From NCBI RefSeq assembly GCF_001457415.1, contig NZ_LN881724.1:124001-188000 (forward strand): a DNA stretch of 64,000 bases, written 5' to 3'. This DNA comes from Gorillibacterium timonense. Lineage in GTDB: Bacteria > Bacillota > Bacilli > Paenibacillales > NBRC-103111. The position numbers and the translations under genes are program-made. The notes beneath the pieces were generated by a model. That model made no database searches. It saw only the letters and a program-made list of their open reading frames with translations, and was not told the DNA's origin. This document shows positions 8,552-17,483 of this stretch, one piece after another (within the stretch, counting starts at the first letter, position 1; each line of letters begins with the position of its first letter).

Positions 8552-9368
8552 ATCCCGCAACGTCTACCTGATCCCTTATTTGCTGTGGATCGCGCTCTGT
8601 GTCGTGGCGCCGATCCTGATGATTCTCTACTATTCCTTCTTTAATATCGAAGGAGATTTCACGCTGGCCAATTACGCCAAATTTTTCACACCGGTTTATT
8701 TGCGCATGACGATCAGCTCGTTCTGGTATGCGTTTCTCATCACGTTCTTTTCGCTGCTTGTCGCTTACCCGACGGCTTACCTGCTGACGAAGACCAAGCA
8801 CAAGCAGCTTTGGCTGCTGCTGATCATCCTGCCCACCTGGATTAACCTGCTGCTGAAGGCGTATGCCTTCCTCGGCATCTTCGGGACGTACGGAGCCGCT
8901 AACCAGTTTCTGGAGTTCATCGGCATCGGCACGAAGCAGATCCTGTTCACCGACTTCAGCTTCATCTTCGTGTCCGTCTACATTTTCATCCCGTTTATGA
9001 TCCTGCCGATCTTCAACTCCTTGGAGGAGCTCAATCCGACGCTGGTGGACGCATCTCGCGATCTGGGAGCCTCACCTTGGGTTACCTTCCGCCGCGTGGT
9101 CTTTCCTTTGACCATCGAGGGCGTGAAGTCAGGAAGCCAAGCGGTATTCATCCCGGCGCTGTCCTTGTTTATGATTACCCGGCTCATTGCCGGAAATCGC
9201 GTCATCACGCTCGGTACGGCTATTGAACAGCATTTTCTCGTCACCCAGGACTGGGGGATGGGCTCGACCATCGCGGTGTTCCTGATCATCGCCATGGCGC
9301 TCACCATGATCGTGACCGGCGGAAGGAAGGGAGGGATGAAGAATGGCAAAGACGTTAAAGCTGTCTAA
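8541..9368 (+). CDS. potB: Spermidine/putrescine ABC transporter permease PotB
   Basis: The 275-residue permease has about six membrane segments and the inner-membrane EAA-type loop ([22 protein letters not shown]) that docks onto PotA. The start is the ATG at 8541 inside the end of potA, giving [16 protein letters not shown] at the N-terminus. It overlaps potC by 26 bases. Confidence 0.93.
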   Translation: MENKSRNVYLIPYLLWIALCVVAPILMILYYSFFNIEGDFTLANYAKFFTPVYLRMTISSFWYAFLITFFSLLVAYPTAYLLTKTKHKQLWLLLIILPTWINLLLKAYAFLGIFGTYGAANQFLEFIGIGTKQILFTDFSFIFVSVYIFIPFMILPIFNSLEELNPTLVDASRDLGASPWVTFRRVVFPLTIEGVKSGSQAVFIPALSLFMITRLIAGNRVITLGTAIEQHFLVTQDWGMGSTIAVFLIIAMALTMIVTGGRKGGMKNGKDVKAV

Positions 9369-10149
9369 TCTCTATCTCGTCTTCATCTTCATCGTCCTGT
9401 ATTCGCCGATCTTCTATCTGATGTACTACTCGTTCAACAGCGGCGGCACGATGCATGGGTTCGAAGGCTTCACACTCGATAATTATAAGGAAGTGTTCCA
9501 GGATACCCGTTTGATCATCATCGTGCTGAACACGCTGGTCATCGCGCTGCTCTCTTCGGCGCTGGCCACCATCCTCGGGATCATCGGAGCGCTAGCGATC
9601 ATCGCTGTGCGCAAAGGACGCAGGAAGAACACGCTGTTGACCTTAAATAATGTGCTGATCGTCAGCCCTGATGTCATTATCGGCGCCTCGTTCCTCATCC
9701 TGTTTACGATCCTCGGGGTCAAACTCGGCTTCATCTCGGTGCTGCTATCGCATATCGCCTTCAGCGTGCCGATTGCCGTCCTGATGATCCTGCCGCGTCT
9801 GCAGGAGATGAGCCCGACTCTCATCGACGCCGCACGGGACCTCGGAGCGAGCCGCTGGAACGTGCTGACGAAGGTCGTCATTCCGTACATCAAGCCGGGG
9901 ATTTTCGCCGGATTTTTCATGGCGCTGACGTATTCGCTGGATGACTTTGCGGTCACCTTTTTCGTAACCGGGAATGGGTACTCGACCTTATCTGTCGAAA
10001 TTTACTCGCGCGCGCGCCAAGGTATTTCGCTGTCGATCAACGCCTTGTCTACGCTGATCTTCCTGTTCACCATCCTGCTCGTCATCGGCTACTACTTCAT
10101 CAACCAACGCCAGCAGCATAAGCCGGCCCATCAGGAGGTGCGCAAATGA
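9343..10149 (+). CDS. potC: Spermidine/putrescine ABC transporter permease PotC
   Basis: The 268-residue second permease has six hydrophobic segments and the coupling loop with LIDAARDLGASRWNVL. It starts at 9343 behind GGGAGGGATGAAG within the potB coding region. Its stop overlaps the potD start in an ATGA arrangement. PotB and PotC form the translocation pore as a heterodimer. Confidence 0.93.
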   Translation: MAKTLKLSNLYLVFIFIVLYSPIFYLMYYSFNSGGTMHGFEGFTLDNYKEVFQDTRLIIIVLNTLVIALLSSALATILGIIGALAIIAVRKGRRKNTLLTLNNVLIVSPDVIIGASFLILFTILGVKLGFISVLLSHIAFSVPIAVLMILPRLQEMSPTLIDAARDLGASRWNVLTKVVIPYIKPGIFAGFFMALTYSLDDFAVTFFVTGNGYSTLSVEIYSRARQGISLSINALSTLIFLFTILLVIGYYFINQRQQHKPAHQEVRK

Positions 10150-11216
10150 AACAGCTCGCGCAGACGTTTCTTGCGATTTTCGTGATCGCCTTCGCCCTCA
10201 TGTACACGGCCCATTATATGAACGCTTCGGAAGGACTCACCGGCGGCAACACGCTTACCGTCTACAACTGGGGTGATTACATTGACCCCGAGCTCATCAC
10301 CAAGTTCGAAGAAGAAACCGGCATCAAGGTCATCTACCAAACGTTCGATTCGAATGAAGCGATGATGACGAAAATCGTGCAGGGCGGAACGACCTTTGAC
10401 GTCGCGGTTCCTTCCGAGTATGCGGTGGACAAGATGCGCAAGGAAAACCTGCTGCTTCCGCTCGACCACAGCAAGCTGCCGGGAATCTCCAACATCAACC
10501 CGCGGTTCATGAACCTGGCGTTTGATCCGGGCAACCAGTATTCGGTACCCTATTTCTGGGGGACGGTGGGCATCGTCTACAACCCCGAGCTGACCGGCAA
10601 TCTAACCTTCAAAAGCTGGAACGATCTGTGGGACCCCAGCCTGAAAAATAAAATCATGTTCGTAGACGGAGCCCGGGAAATCCTCGGCATGAGCCTGAAC
10701 AGCATGAACTACTCCGTCAATGACACGAATGAAGAGCATCTGCAGGCTGCTCTCGCCAAGCTGCAAAAATTGACTCCGAACGTGAAGGCCATCGTCGGCG
10801 ATGAGATCAAGATGCTGCTTGCCAATGAGGAAGCCGCAGTCGGGATCGTCTGGTCGGGCGATGCCTCCGAAATCATCGATGCCAACGACAAGCTCACCTA
10901 CGTGCTGCCGGAGGAAGGAACCAACCTGTGGAGCGACAACATGGTCATCCCGAAGACGGCGAAAAACATTGAAGGAGCGCATAAGTTCATCAACTTTATG
11001 CTGGACCCGGCCAACGCGGCGCAAAACGCCGAATATGTCGGTTACTCTACGCCGAACGAGAAAGCAATGAAGCTTCTCCCAGAGGAGATTTCAAGCGACG
11101 AGCGCTTTTATCCGGATCTCAATTCCATGAAGCTCGAGGTCTATGAAAACCTGGGCAAGAAGATGCTCGCCCACTACAATGAGCTGTTCCTGGAGTTCAA
11201 GATGCACAAGAAATAA
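10146..11216 (+). CDS. potD: Spermidine/putrescine-binding protein PotD
   Basis: This 356-residue extracytoplasmic binding protein delivers polyamine to PotBC. It has the family opening TLTVYNWGDYIDPELITKFE, the acidic and aromatic residues of the ligand cleft, and a hydrophobic N-terminus (residues 6-24). No lipobox cysteine is present, so unlike most Gram-positive binding proteins it is probably held by an uncleaved signal anchor or released. The RBS is the AGGAGG inside potC (10134-10139). No clear terminator separates it from cbiB 62 bases on. Confidence 0.92.
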   Translation: MKQLAQTFLAIFVIAFALMYTAHYMNASEGLTGGNTLTVYNWGDYIDPELITKFEEETGIKVIYQTFDSNEAMMTKIVQGGTTFDVAVPSEYAVDKMRKENLLLPLDHSKLPGISNINPRFMNLAFDPGNQYSVPYFWGTVGIVYNPELTGNLTFKSWNDLWDPSLKNKIMFVDGAREILGMSLNSMNYSVNDTNEEHLQAALAKLQKLTPNVKAIVGDEIKMLLANEEAAVGIVWSGDASEIIDANDKLTYVLPEEGTNLWSDNMVIPKTAKNIEGAHKFINFMLDPANAAQNAEYVGYSTPNEKAMKLLPEEISSDERFYPDLNSMKLEVYENLGKKMLAHYNELFLEFKMHKK

Positions 11217-11277
11217 GCGGACTTGTTAGCCCGATGGAGTAAAATCAGGTTTTGCGGATCGATCGGAGTGGACACGA

Positions 11278-12363
11278 ATGTTGTTCTACAGCTGGCAGGA
11301 AAATATGCTGATGGCAGCGGTGGCTCTCGCACTGGATTGGCTGATCGGAGATCCGGCTTGGCCCACGCATCCGGTGATCTGGATGGGAAGAGCGATCACT
11401 TGGCTGGAAAAGCGGCTGAGGCGGTCAGATGGAAAAAGGGTGAAAGCTGGCGACGAGAACGCGCTGACGAGCGGTGGCGGTGAAACGGTATCCTCCGCTG
11501 CTATGGCAACGGAAGGCCCGGAGCTATCGGCGGCATCTCTCAAGCGAAGAGGAATCGTCTTAACGGCGGCCATTGTCGGAGGATCGGCGGTGTTCGCCGT
11601 TCTTTCCGTTTCTGTTGCCGATGCGATCCATCCCTGGCTCGGCTACGCGGTGAATACTTGGCTGATCTCCACTACGCTTGCCGTGAAGGGCTTGAAGCAG
11701 GCGGCTGATCGAGTGGCAGCTCCACTTGCAGCCGGAGATAGGGCAGAGGCGCGGAAGTATGTCGGCTGGATCGTAAGCCGGGATACGGATCGGCTGGAAG
11801 AGCCGGAGATCGTGCGCGCGACTGTGGAGACGGTGGCGGAGAACACGGTGGATGCGTTCGTATCGCCCTTTTGCTATGCTCTTCTTGGGGGAGCGCCGCT
11901 CGCCTTCCTGTACCGGGCGGCGAACACCCTCGATTCCATGGTCGGGTACAAGAACGAGCGCTACCTGCAATTCGGCTGGGCTTCGGCTCGATTCGACGAT
12001 GTGTTGAACTACTTGCCTGCGAGGCTCGCCGGATGGCTGCTGATCTGCATCACCTGGCTGTCCCGAGACTTACCGGTATCGGCCGGTCGAGCGCTGCGCT
12101 CCGTCCGGACGTTCGCCCGGCTGCATCCGAGCCCGAACAGCGGCATCCCGGAATCGGCGGTGGCGGGAGCGCTCGGCGTCGAACTCGGCGGCGTGAACGT
12201 GTATTTTGGCGCCGTGAGCGAGCGCGCCCGCATGGGCTGGCCGCTGAAGCCGCTCGGCTTGGCGGATATCGGGGCCGCCGTAAAGCTGCTGTACCGCGTC
12301 AGCTACCTGCTGTTCGGTGCGGCGGTCGTGCTGGCGGGAGTGGGCTGGTGGCTGAGCGGATGA
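11278..12363 (+). CDS. cbiB: Adenosylcobinamide-phosphate synthase
   Basis: The 361-residue membrane protein condenses adenosylcobyric acid with (R)-1-amino-2-propanol O-phosphate in coenzyme B12 assembly. The family hallmark DWLIGDP...HPVIWMGRAI is at the N-terminus, and RDTDRLEEPEIVRATVETVAENTVD is intact. A hydrophilic stretch at about residues 42-85 (rich in Ser, Gly, Ala, Glu) is longer than usual for the cytosolic loop after the first helix. The ATG at 11278 follows CGGAGTGG. It opens a three-gene corrinoid module; I see no cobalamin riboswitch in the short gap after potD. Confidence 0.93.
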   Translation: MLFYSWQENMLMAAVALALDWLIGDPAWPTHPVIWMGRAITWLEKRLRRSDGKRVKAGDENALTSGGGETVSSAAMATEGPELSAASLKRRGIVLTAAIVGGSAVFAVLSVSVADAIHPWLGYAVNTWLISTTLAVKGLKQAADRVAAPLAAGDRAEARKYVGWIVSRDTDRLEEPEIVRATVETVAENTVDAFVSPFCYALLGGAPLAFLYRAANTLDSMVGYKNERYLQFGWASARFDDVLNYLPARLAGWLLICITWLSRDLPVSAGRALRSVRTFARLHPSPNSGIPESAVAGALGVELGGVNVYFGAVSERARMGWPLKPLGLADIGAAVKLLYRVSYLLFGAAVVLAGVGWWLSG

Positions 12364-12509
12364 TCGCGCTCGGTGGATGCGGCTGTAAAACTGGGCTGTG
12401 ATGCCTCGTCTTTGCGAATGTTGAGCATGGGAATGATGAGTGCGTTGAACGTTGAACGAACCGATAGAAGGGTTGATTGGCAATCGAAGATCGGAAGGGG
12501 ACAACCCGA

Positions 12510-13922
12510 ATGCTCGAAACCTATGGTCACGGTGGAGATTGGCAGACCGCTCGGCAGCTCTATGGCCGTGACGAGTTTGTGGATTTCAGCTCCAATATGA
12601 ATCCGCTCGGACCTCCCCCGGCGGTGAGGGACATCCTGCAGGGCGGGATGGACTGGATTGTCCGCTATCCCGATCCGGCCGTGCGCGAGCTGCGGAGCAA
12701 GCTGGCGCGTCTCCATGGCATCCCGGAGGAGTCGATCCTTGTCGGCAACGGAGCCGCTGAGCTGATCGACTTGGCGGTCCGCTTAATCCGGCCGTGGCAG
12801 GCGATCCTGGCAAAGCCGTGCTTCGGGGAATACGAGGAAGCGGTGGTGAAAGTGGGAGGGGATGTCCACTCCATTCCGCTTAAGGAAGCGAACGGGTTCC
12901 GGCTCGAGCAGGGGCAAGTGGAGGAGATGCTGACCCGTTTGAACGCGGGGAGCTCCGGGGGAGATAGACCGCTGGCTGGAGCGTGGCGCGAAGGACAACG
13001 AGGAGAGAAGTCTACTCGGCCGTCGGATGAAGCGAGGGGAAAAGCTCCGGATGCTATCCGGAGTGAACAGGCAGATGGAGCGAAGGATGCTATTTTAGCA
13101 GCTGCTCGGAATGGATTGGCAGATGAAGATCCGCTTTTATATCAGAGTGATGTAAGCCATTCGGCCGCTGGCCCTGACCTGTGGATACTTGGGTCTCCCA
13201 ACAATCCGACTGGGCAATTGCTCGATGACTCCGTCCTGGAAGCCATTCGGGAATCGGGCAGGATTCTTCTATTGGACGAGGCTTTCATGGATTTCGTAGA
13301 GCGAGAGGAGGAAGGCAGAGCATCGAAGGTTCAAGCCGCTACCCGGGACAAGAATCTGCTCGTTCTCCGTTCGATGACGAAATTCTACTCCATCCCCGGC
13401 ATCCGGCTCGGCTATATCGTCTCGCATCCCGACCGGATTGCCGAGCTTCGCGCCTTGCAAATTCCTTGGAGCGTGAACGCACTCGCTCAAGCCATCGGCT
13501 CTGCGGTTGTCGACGATCGCGACTTTGTCAGGCGCACCGAAGCGTGGCTGCGAGAGGAAGGTCCCTGGCTTGCGCAGCGGCTGCGCCATCTCGGACTGAC
13601 CGTCTATCCAAGCGTTGTGAACTATCTCCTCGTCCGGCTCCCTGATTCCTCCGGCTGGACAGCGGCTTTGCTGCAGGAGGCGATGGGGCGTCGCGGCGTG
13701 TTGATCCGCGATGCGTCGCGGATGGGAAATTTGTCCTCCGCCTACATACGCCTCGCCGTGAAAGCACGGCGAGATCACGAGCGCCTGCTTGCGGCCCTGG
13801 AGGAGTGTCTGCGTCTCGGACCTGCAGCGCTCGCATCCGCCGATGATGTTGCAGATGACGACGATGCTCGCAAAGCTGGGCCTGGTCAGACTGAAAAGAC
13901 GAGAGGGGAGGACCGCTCGTGA
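12510..13922 (+). CDS. cobD: L-threonine-O-3-phosphate decarboxylase (aminotransferase fold)
   Basis: This 470-residue PLP enzyme makes the aminopropanol phosphate used by CbiB. The N-terminus YGHGGDW, the segment DFSSNMNPLGPP, the SPNNPTG loop and SMTKFYSIPGIRLGY with the PLP lysine (Lys291) are present. It is about 100 residues longer than typical CobD. A charged, low-complexity insert at about residues 145-220 splits the domain before the LWILGSPNNPTG strand, and an acidic tail ends the protein. The ATG at 12510 has GGAAGGGG in front; an upstream TTG at 12477 is less likely. Its stop overlaps the cbiZ GTG start. Confidence 0.9.
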   Translation: MLETYGHGGDWQTARQLYGRDEFVDFSSNMNPLGPPPAVRDILQGGMDWIVRYPDPAVRELRSKLARLHGIPEESILVGNGAAELIDLAVRLIRPWQAILAKPCFGEYEEAVVKVGGDVHSIPLKEANGFRLEQGQVEEMLTRLNAGSSGGDRPLAGAWREGQRGEKSTRPSDEARGKAPDAIRSEQADGAKDAILAAARNGLADEDPLLYQSDVSHSAAGPDLWILGSPNNPTGQLLDDSVLEAIRESGRILLLDEAFMDFVEREEEGRASKVQAATRDKNLLVLRSMTKFYSIPGIRLGYIVSHPDRIAELRALQIPWSVNALAQAIGSAVVDDRDFVRRTEAWLREEGPWLAQRLRHLGLTVYPSVVNYLLVRLPDSSGWTAALLQEAMGRRGVLIRDASRMGNLSSAYIRLAVKARRDHERLLAALEECLRLGPAALASADDVADDDDARKAGPGQTEKTRGEDRS

Positions 13923-14683
13923 CGCTTCCTTTTATCGGAATTGATTCGACCGATGTGTATTCCTCCTCTGTCTGGCCGGGTTTAACCTTCCGGCTCGCGG
14001 AGGATTGCCTCGTCATGGAAGTCCCTGCGCCGCTTGATTGCATCAGCAACGCCGTATTCCGTGGAGGCCGGGTGCGGGCGTCCCGCATTGTGAACTGGAT
14101 GGTTCACAAGGATTACCGGGGACTCGATCCGGAGGAGGATTTTCGGCAATTGCTGGCTTCCCGGGATTGCCCGGCGGAGGAGACCGTCGGTCTGCAAACG
14201 GCAGCCGTGATTCGCCGGGTCGCAATTGCGGAAGAGGACGGCGACTGTTTCCGAATCGCCGTTTGTACCACGAGCGGCACCCGCAATGCGGCCCGGGCCG
14301 GTTACTCGCGTGCGACGTATTCCGCTTACGAACCCGGCACGATCAACACGGCAATCTTTATCGATGGCCGGTTAGGGGAGGCGGCGATGGTCAATGCATT
14401 GCTGACGGCAGCGGAAGCCAAAGTCTCCGCACTCCAAGACGCGGGCATCCTTGATCCGGTCAGCGGCAAGTCGGCGACGGGGACGACCACTGATGCAACC
14501 GTCCTCGCCGTCAGCCAATCCGCCGGTTGGAGTGCCATTCACAGATACGCCGGAACGGCCACGACCGTAGGGGATGCCATCGGGCGGCTCGTGTACCGGA
14601 CGCTGTTGGAGACCATTGAAGCGGACCGCCGCGAGGAGCAGGCGGAGAGCCACGGCTATCGCTTTGACCATTTACACCGTTAA
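13919..14683 (+). CDS. cbiZ: Adenosylcobinamide amidohydrolase
   Basis: The 254-residue CbiZ-family enzyme removes the aminopropanol side chain from salvaged cobinamides, returning adenosylcobyric acid that CbiB can use. Family features are the NAVFRGG and NWMV segments, the CTTSGTRNAARAG run and the SATGTTTDATVLA motif near the C-terminus. Translation starts at GTG 13919, overlapping the cobD stop by 4 bases, behind GGGGAGG. With cbiB and cobD it forms a complete remodelling loop for imported corrinoids rather than de novo synthesis. A terminator follows. Confidence 0.92.
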   Translation: MTLPFIGIDSTDVYSSSVWPGLTFRLAEDCLVMEVPAPLDCISNAVFRGGRVRASRIVNWMVHKDYRGLDPEEDFRQLLASRDCPAEETVGLQTAAVIRRVAIAEEDGDCFRIAVCTTSGTRNAARAGYSRATYSAYEPGTINTAIFIDGRLGEAAMVNALLTAAEAKVSALQDAGILDPVSGKSATGTTTDATVLAVSQSAGWSAIHRYAGTATTVGDAIGRLVYRTLLETIEADRREEQAESHGYRFDHLHR

Positions 14684-14707
14684 GAGTATATCCCCTTAAC
14701 AAAAAGC

Positions 14708-14746
14708 AAGAACCGGCACTCGCGCAAGGTGAGATCCGGTTCTTTT
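14708..14746 (+). terminator. Terminator after cbiZ
   Basis: AAGAACCGG (14708-14716) pairs with CCGGTTCTT (14736-14744) and is followed by T residues. The region 14747-14940 holds no recognisable gene. Confidence 0.8.
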
Positions 14747-14940
14747 AACGTTCGAGACCTGAATGGGCAGAAATGCAAGGCATCCTGCGGCATTTACATC
14801 GGATGCTGGATCCCCTTGCTGCCGCGGCCCCTTGCTCCTGTTATACCAAAAGATCAATCGGTGAAGACTAGCAAGCATCCGCATTCCGCAACCCTTGAGT
14901 GCCATGAATGCTATTGAGTATCCCTTTGCGAAGAGCCTCT

Positions 14941-14981
14941 TGACAGAAGATTAGAATAATTATAAACTTAGATTAAGTTTA
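14941..14981 (+). promoter_or_regulatory. perR promoter with Per box and a second palindrome
   Basis: A perfect TTGACA (14941-14946) is followed by TTAGAATAATTATAA (14952-14966), which differs from the Bacillus Per box TTATAATNATTATAA at one defined position. Abutting it is AAACTTA-GAT-TAAGTTT (14965-14981), a perfect 7-3-7 inverted repeat. The sites overlap the expected -10 region, so PerR autorepression is the natural reading. Confidence 0.7.
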
Positions 14982-15003
14982 AATATAAAGGAGGTGCGGC
15001 ACG

Positions 15004-15408
15004 ATGGCCAGGAAAGGACAATTGACCACGCCGCGCAAAACCATCCTAGAGGTCATCGCTGCCTCGCACAATCATCCGACGGCTGCCGAGATTATGGAGC
15101 GTCTCAAAGAACAAGGAGCCCACTTCGCTTACGCCACGGTTTACAACTCCCTCCGTTACCTGACGGAAGAAGGGTTGATCCGCGAGCTGAAGCTGGAGGG
15201 GGATTCCAGCCGCTATGACGGTTGCTTGGATGTCCACCATCATATTGTCTGCACGGAATGCGGTCGGGTAGATGAAGTTTTTGCGAAGGTCCCGGACAAA
15301 TGGCTGGAGCAAGTAACCAGCGAAACCGGCTATCGCATCGATCAGGAGCAAGTTCTATTCAAGGGGGTTTGTCCGCAATGCCGGAATTCCAAAGCGCAGG
15401 AACATTGA
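15004..15408 (+). CDS. perR: Fur-family peroxide-type repressor (PerR-like)
   Basis: This 134-residue Fur-family protein has an N-terminal winged helix (TPRKTILEVI, PTAAEIMERL, ATVYNSLRYLTEEG) and a dimerisation domain with VHHHIVCTECG plus a C-terminal CPQC pair forming a structural zinc site. Calling it PerR rather than Fur or Zur rests on the Per box in its own promoter and on the thiol-peroxide genes downstream. The start ATG at 15004 follows AAGGAGGTGCGGCACG. It overlaps the next gene by 31 bases. Confidence 0.85.
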   Translation: MARKGQLTTPRKTILEVIAASHNHPTAAEIMERLKEQGAHFAYATVYNSLRYLTEEGLIRELKLEGDSSRYDGCLDVHHHIVCTECGRVDEVFAKVPDKWLEQVTSETGYRIDQEQVLFKGVCPQCRNSKAQEH

Positions 15409-16091
15409 ACGCCGTCACTGTCGTGCCGGAAGGAGCCTATTGCACCACCACGCATAGGATTGTGATCATCAGTCCGTATCCCGCCGCCCTGAATCCGCTC
15501 ATTCGCGAGCTGACCGCTAACTGCTACGATGTAATGGTATTTCATAATGAAAGCGATCCGATGCTGACGCTGCTTCAGGCGGATCTATTCCTCGTTGATC
15601 GGACCTTGAGCTCTCCGCTCCAAGCTTTTCATCCGAAGAAGCCTGCCGATGTTCTGGTGCTCGTTCCCCGCAATCGGACCGGAGAACCTGGCAGCGAGCC
15701 TGTGCAGGAATGGCCGGCCGACCCCGGAGCTATCCTTGCGAGAGTCGAAGAGCTGATCGGTCACAAGAATCCTGTAAATCAGAATGATCCTTACCAACTG
15801 CGCGTTAAGGATTTGGTTCTCGATCTTCGGAGGATGACCGTCACCCGGGGAGAAGAGAGGATCGACCTTACGAAAACCGAGTTTGATCTCCTGCGCGTCC
15901 TTCTGGAAGCAGAGGGCGGGGTGCGCTCTCGTCAGGATTTCATGGAGCTGGTGTGGGGCGATGAATATTTCGGAGGCAGCAATTACGTCGACGTTCATGT
16001 CAAAAGCTTGCGGCAAAAGCTCGGTGACGACTCGAAATGTCCCCGCTACATCGCCACCGTCAGAGGAGTGGGGTACCGGCTAGCGGATTGA
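15378..16091 (+). CDS. Atypical OmpR-type response regulator
   Basis: The 237-residue protein has a C-terminal OmpR/PhoB winged-helix domain (about 135-235, with LTKTEFDLLRVLLE, YVDVHVKSLRQKLG and ATVRGVGYRL). Its N-terminal half only resembles a receiver. An Asp at residue 74 (LFLVDRT) sits where phosphorylation normally occurs, but the acidic pair after strand 1 is replaced by SPYP, so it may not be phosphorylated normally. No histidine kinase is adjacent. The ATG at 15378, inside perR, follows AAGGGGG. Coupling to perR suggests a redox or metal role, which is inferred. Confidence 0.75.
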   Translation: MPEFQSAGTLNAVTVVPEGAYCTTTHRIVIISPYPAALNPLIRELTANCYDVMVFHNESDPMLTLLQADLFLVDRTLSSPLQAFHPKKPADVLVLVPRNRTGEPGSEPVQEWPADPGAILARVEELIGHKNPVNQNDPYQLRVKDLVLDLRRMTVTRGEERIDLTKTEFDLLRVLLEAEGGVRSRQDFMELVWGDEYFGGSNYVDVHVKSLRQKLGDDSKCPRYIATVRGVGYRLAD

Positions 16092-16365
16092 GAGCGAGAT
16101 GCCCTTCATGGTGTTGCTCCCCGTCGCTACCAGCCAGCAGCAAATGGAGAGTGGGTAGCCCCTTGCTATGCAGCCCTCGACTCGCGGATTGAGAGCGAAC
16201 AGATCCTTCGCCCCAGCGGTTTCCGCCATGCGGTATAACGTCGCGTGAATGAGGTCAGCCCAGAAAATTTCGAGAATTTCACCTTCATAAAAGGTTCACG
16301 CGTCCTTCATCCGAGCTTCATGCAAGAGCAAGCCATGGATGATAGGATAAAGTTATGCCCCAAGT
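16092..16365. other. Intergenic region without a gene
   Basis: No supported coding sequence. GCGGATTGAGAGCGA occurs at 16083-16097 (across the end of the regulator gene) and again at 16184-16198, a 15-bp direct repeat 101 bases apart. That suggests a small past duplication or a decayed 3' end. Confidence 0.5.
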
Positions 16366-16386
16366 TTAAACTTAGTCTAATTTTAA
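16366..16386 (+). promoter_or_regulatory. Palindrome in the trxB leader, shared with perR
   Basis: Arms TTAAACTTAG (16366-16375) and CTAATTTTAA (16377-16386) around a single central base match in nine of ten pairs. The core AAACTTAG-N-TAA-TTT recurs at the perR promoter. It is probably the operator linking trxB to the same regulator. Confidence 0.5.
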
Positions 16387-16419
16387 TAGAGAGTGTATGG
16401 AAGACAGGAGGAATTCATC

Positions 16420-17361
16420 ATGTACAAATCCATTATCGTCGGTACCGGCCCTGCCGGACTCACGGCGGCCATCTATATGGCTCGAGCCAATCTGAAGCCT
16501 CTCGTCATCGAGGGCCCTCAACCGGGCGGGCAGCTAACAACCACTACGGAGATTGAGAATTTCCCCGGCTTCCCGGAAGGAATTCTCGGTCCGGAGCTCA
16601 TGGATAATATGCGCAATCAAGCGGAGCGCTTCGGAGCGGAATTCCGCACCGGCTGGATCACCTCCGTCGATCTGTCGAAGCGGCCGTTCATCCTGAAGGT
16701 GGAAGGGCATGGCGAGCTCGTGACCGAAACGCTGGTCATCTCTACAGGAGCTTCCGCCAAATACTTGGGCATTTCGGGCGAGCAGGAGAACATCGGGCGC
16801 GGCGTCAGCACTTGCGCCACCTGCGACGGCTTCTTTTTCCGAAACAAGAAGATCATTGTTGTCGGGGGCGGAGATTCTGCCATGGAAGAAGCGCATTTCC
16901 TGACCCGCTTCGCTTCGGAAGTCGTTCTCGTGAACCGGCGCGGCGAGCTCCGGGCATCCAAGATCATGCAGGATCGCGCTCGCGGCAATGCCAAGATCAG
17001 TTGGAGCCTGAACCGCACGCCTCTTGAGGTGCTGTCCGGAGAGAAGGGCGTCACAGGTATGAAGGTCTTGAACAACGAGACCGGCCAAGAAGAAGTGATC
17101 GAAACGGACGGCATCTTCATCGCCATCGGGCATACGCCGAATACCGGCTTCCTTGGCGGCCAGCTAACCACCGATGAACAAGGGTACCTCGTCGTCCGTC
17201 CCGGAACGACGGAAACCGGCATCCCCGGCGTATTTGCCTGCGGAGATGTCCAGGATCGCCATTACCGCCAAGCCATCAGCGCAGCAGGCACCGGCTGCAT
17301 GGCTGCCATCGACTGCGAGCGGTACCTGGAAGGCATCAACGCGGAAGTATTATCGCTGTAA
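16420..17361 (+). CDS. trxB: Thioredoxin reductase
   Basis: The 313-residue flavoenzyme passes electrons from NADPH to thioredoxin. It has the FAD motif GTGPAGLTAAIY at the N-terminus, the redox-active CATC (Cys132 and Cys135), the NADPH motif GGGDSAMEEA and a C-terminal FACGDVQD. An AGGAGG lies before the ATG at 16420; the open frame extends 9 codons further upstream without a better site. It heads a run of thiol-redox genes. Confidence 0.95.
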   Translation: MYKSIIVGTGPAGLTAAIYMARANLKPLVIEGPQPGGQLTTTTEIENFPGFPEGILGPELMDNMRNQAERFGAEFRTGWITSVDLSKRPFILKVEGHGELVTETLVISTGASAKYLGISGEQENIGRGVSTCATCDGFFFRNKKIIVVGGGDSAMEEAHFLTRFASEVVLVNRRGELRASKIMQDRARGNAKISWSLNRTPLEVLSGEKGVTGMKVLNNETGQEEVIETDGIFIAIGHTPNTGFLGGQLTTDEQGYLVVRPGTTETGIPGVFACGDVQDRHYRQAISAAGTGCMAAIDCERYLEGINAEVLSL

Positions 17362-17483
17362 TGCTTTAACGATGGACTGATCAGGCCATACTTCCTTCTA
17401 TATCTTCATGCAATCATCTATGCCCGCTTACTCAAACTCATCCCAACGTACTTCATCCGCTTCACGGATAAGGAGAGATCACC

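Noticed and set aside
7724..8560. 278-codon frame antisense to potA
   Set aside because: Shadow of an intact potA with all ATPase motifs; typical of GC-rich coding DNA.
11217..11277. Cobalamin riboswitch before cbiB
   Set aside because: The gap after potD is only 61 bases, too short for a B12 riboswitch, and no B12-box sequence is visible.
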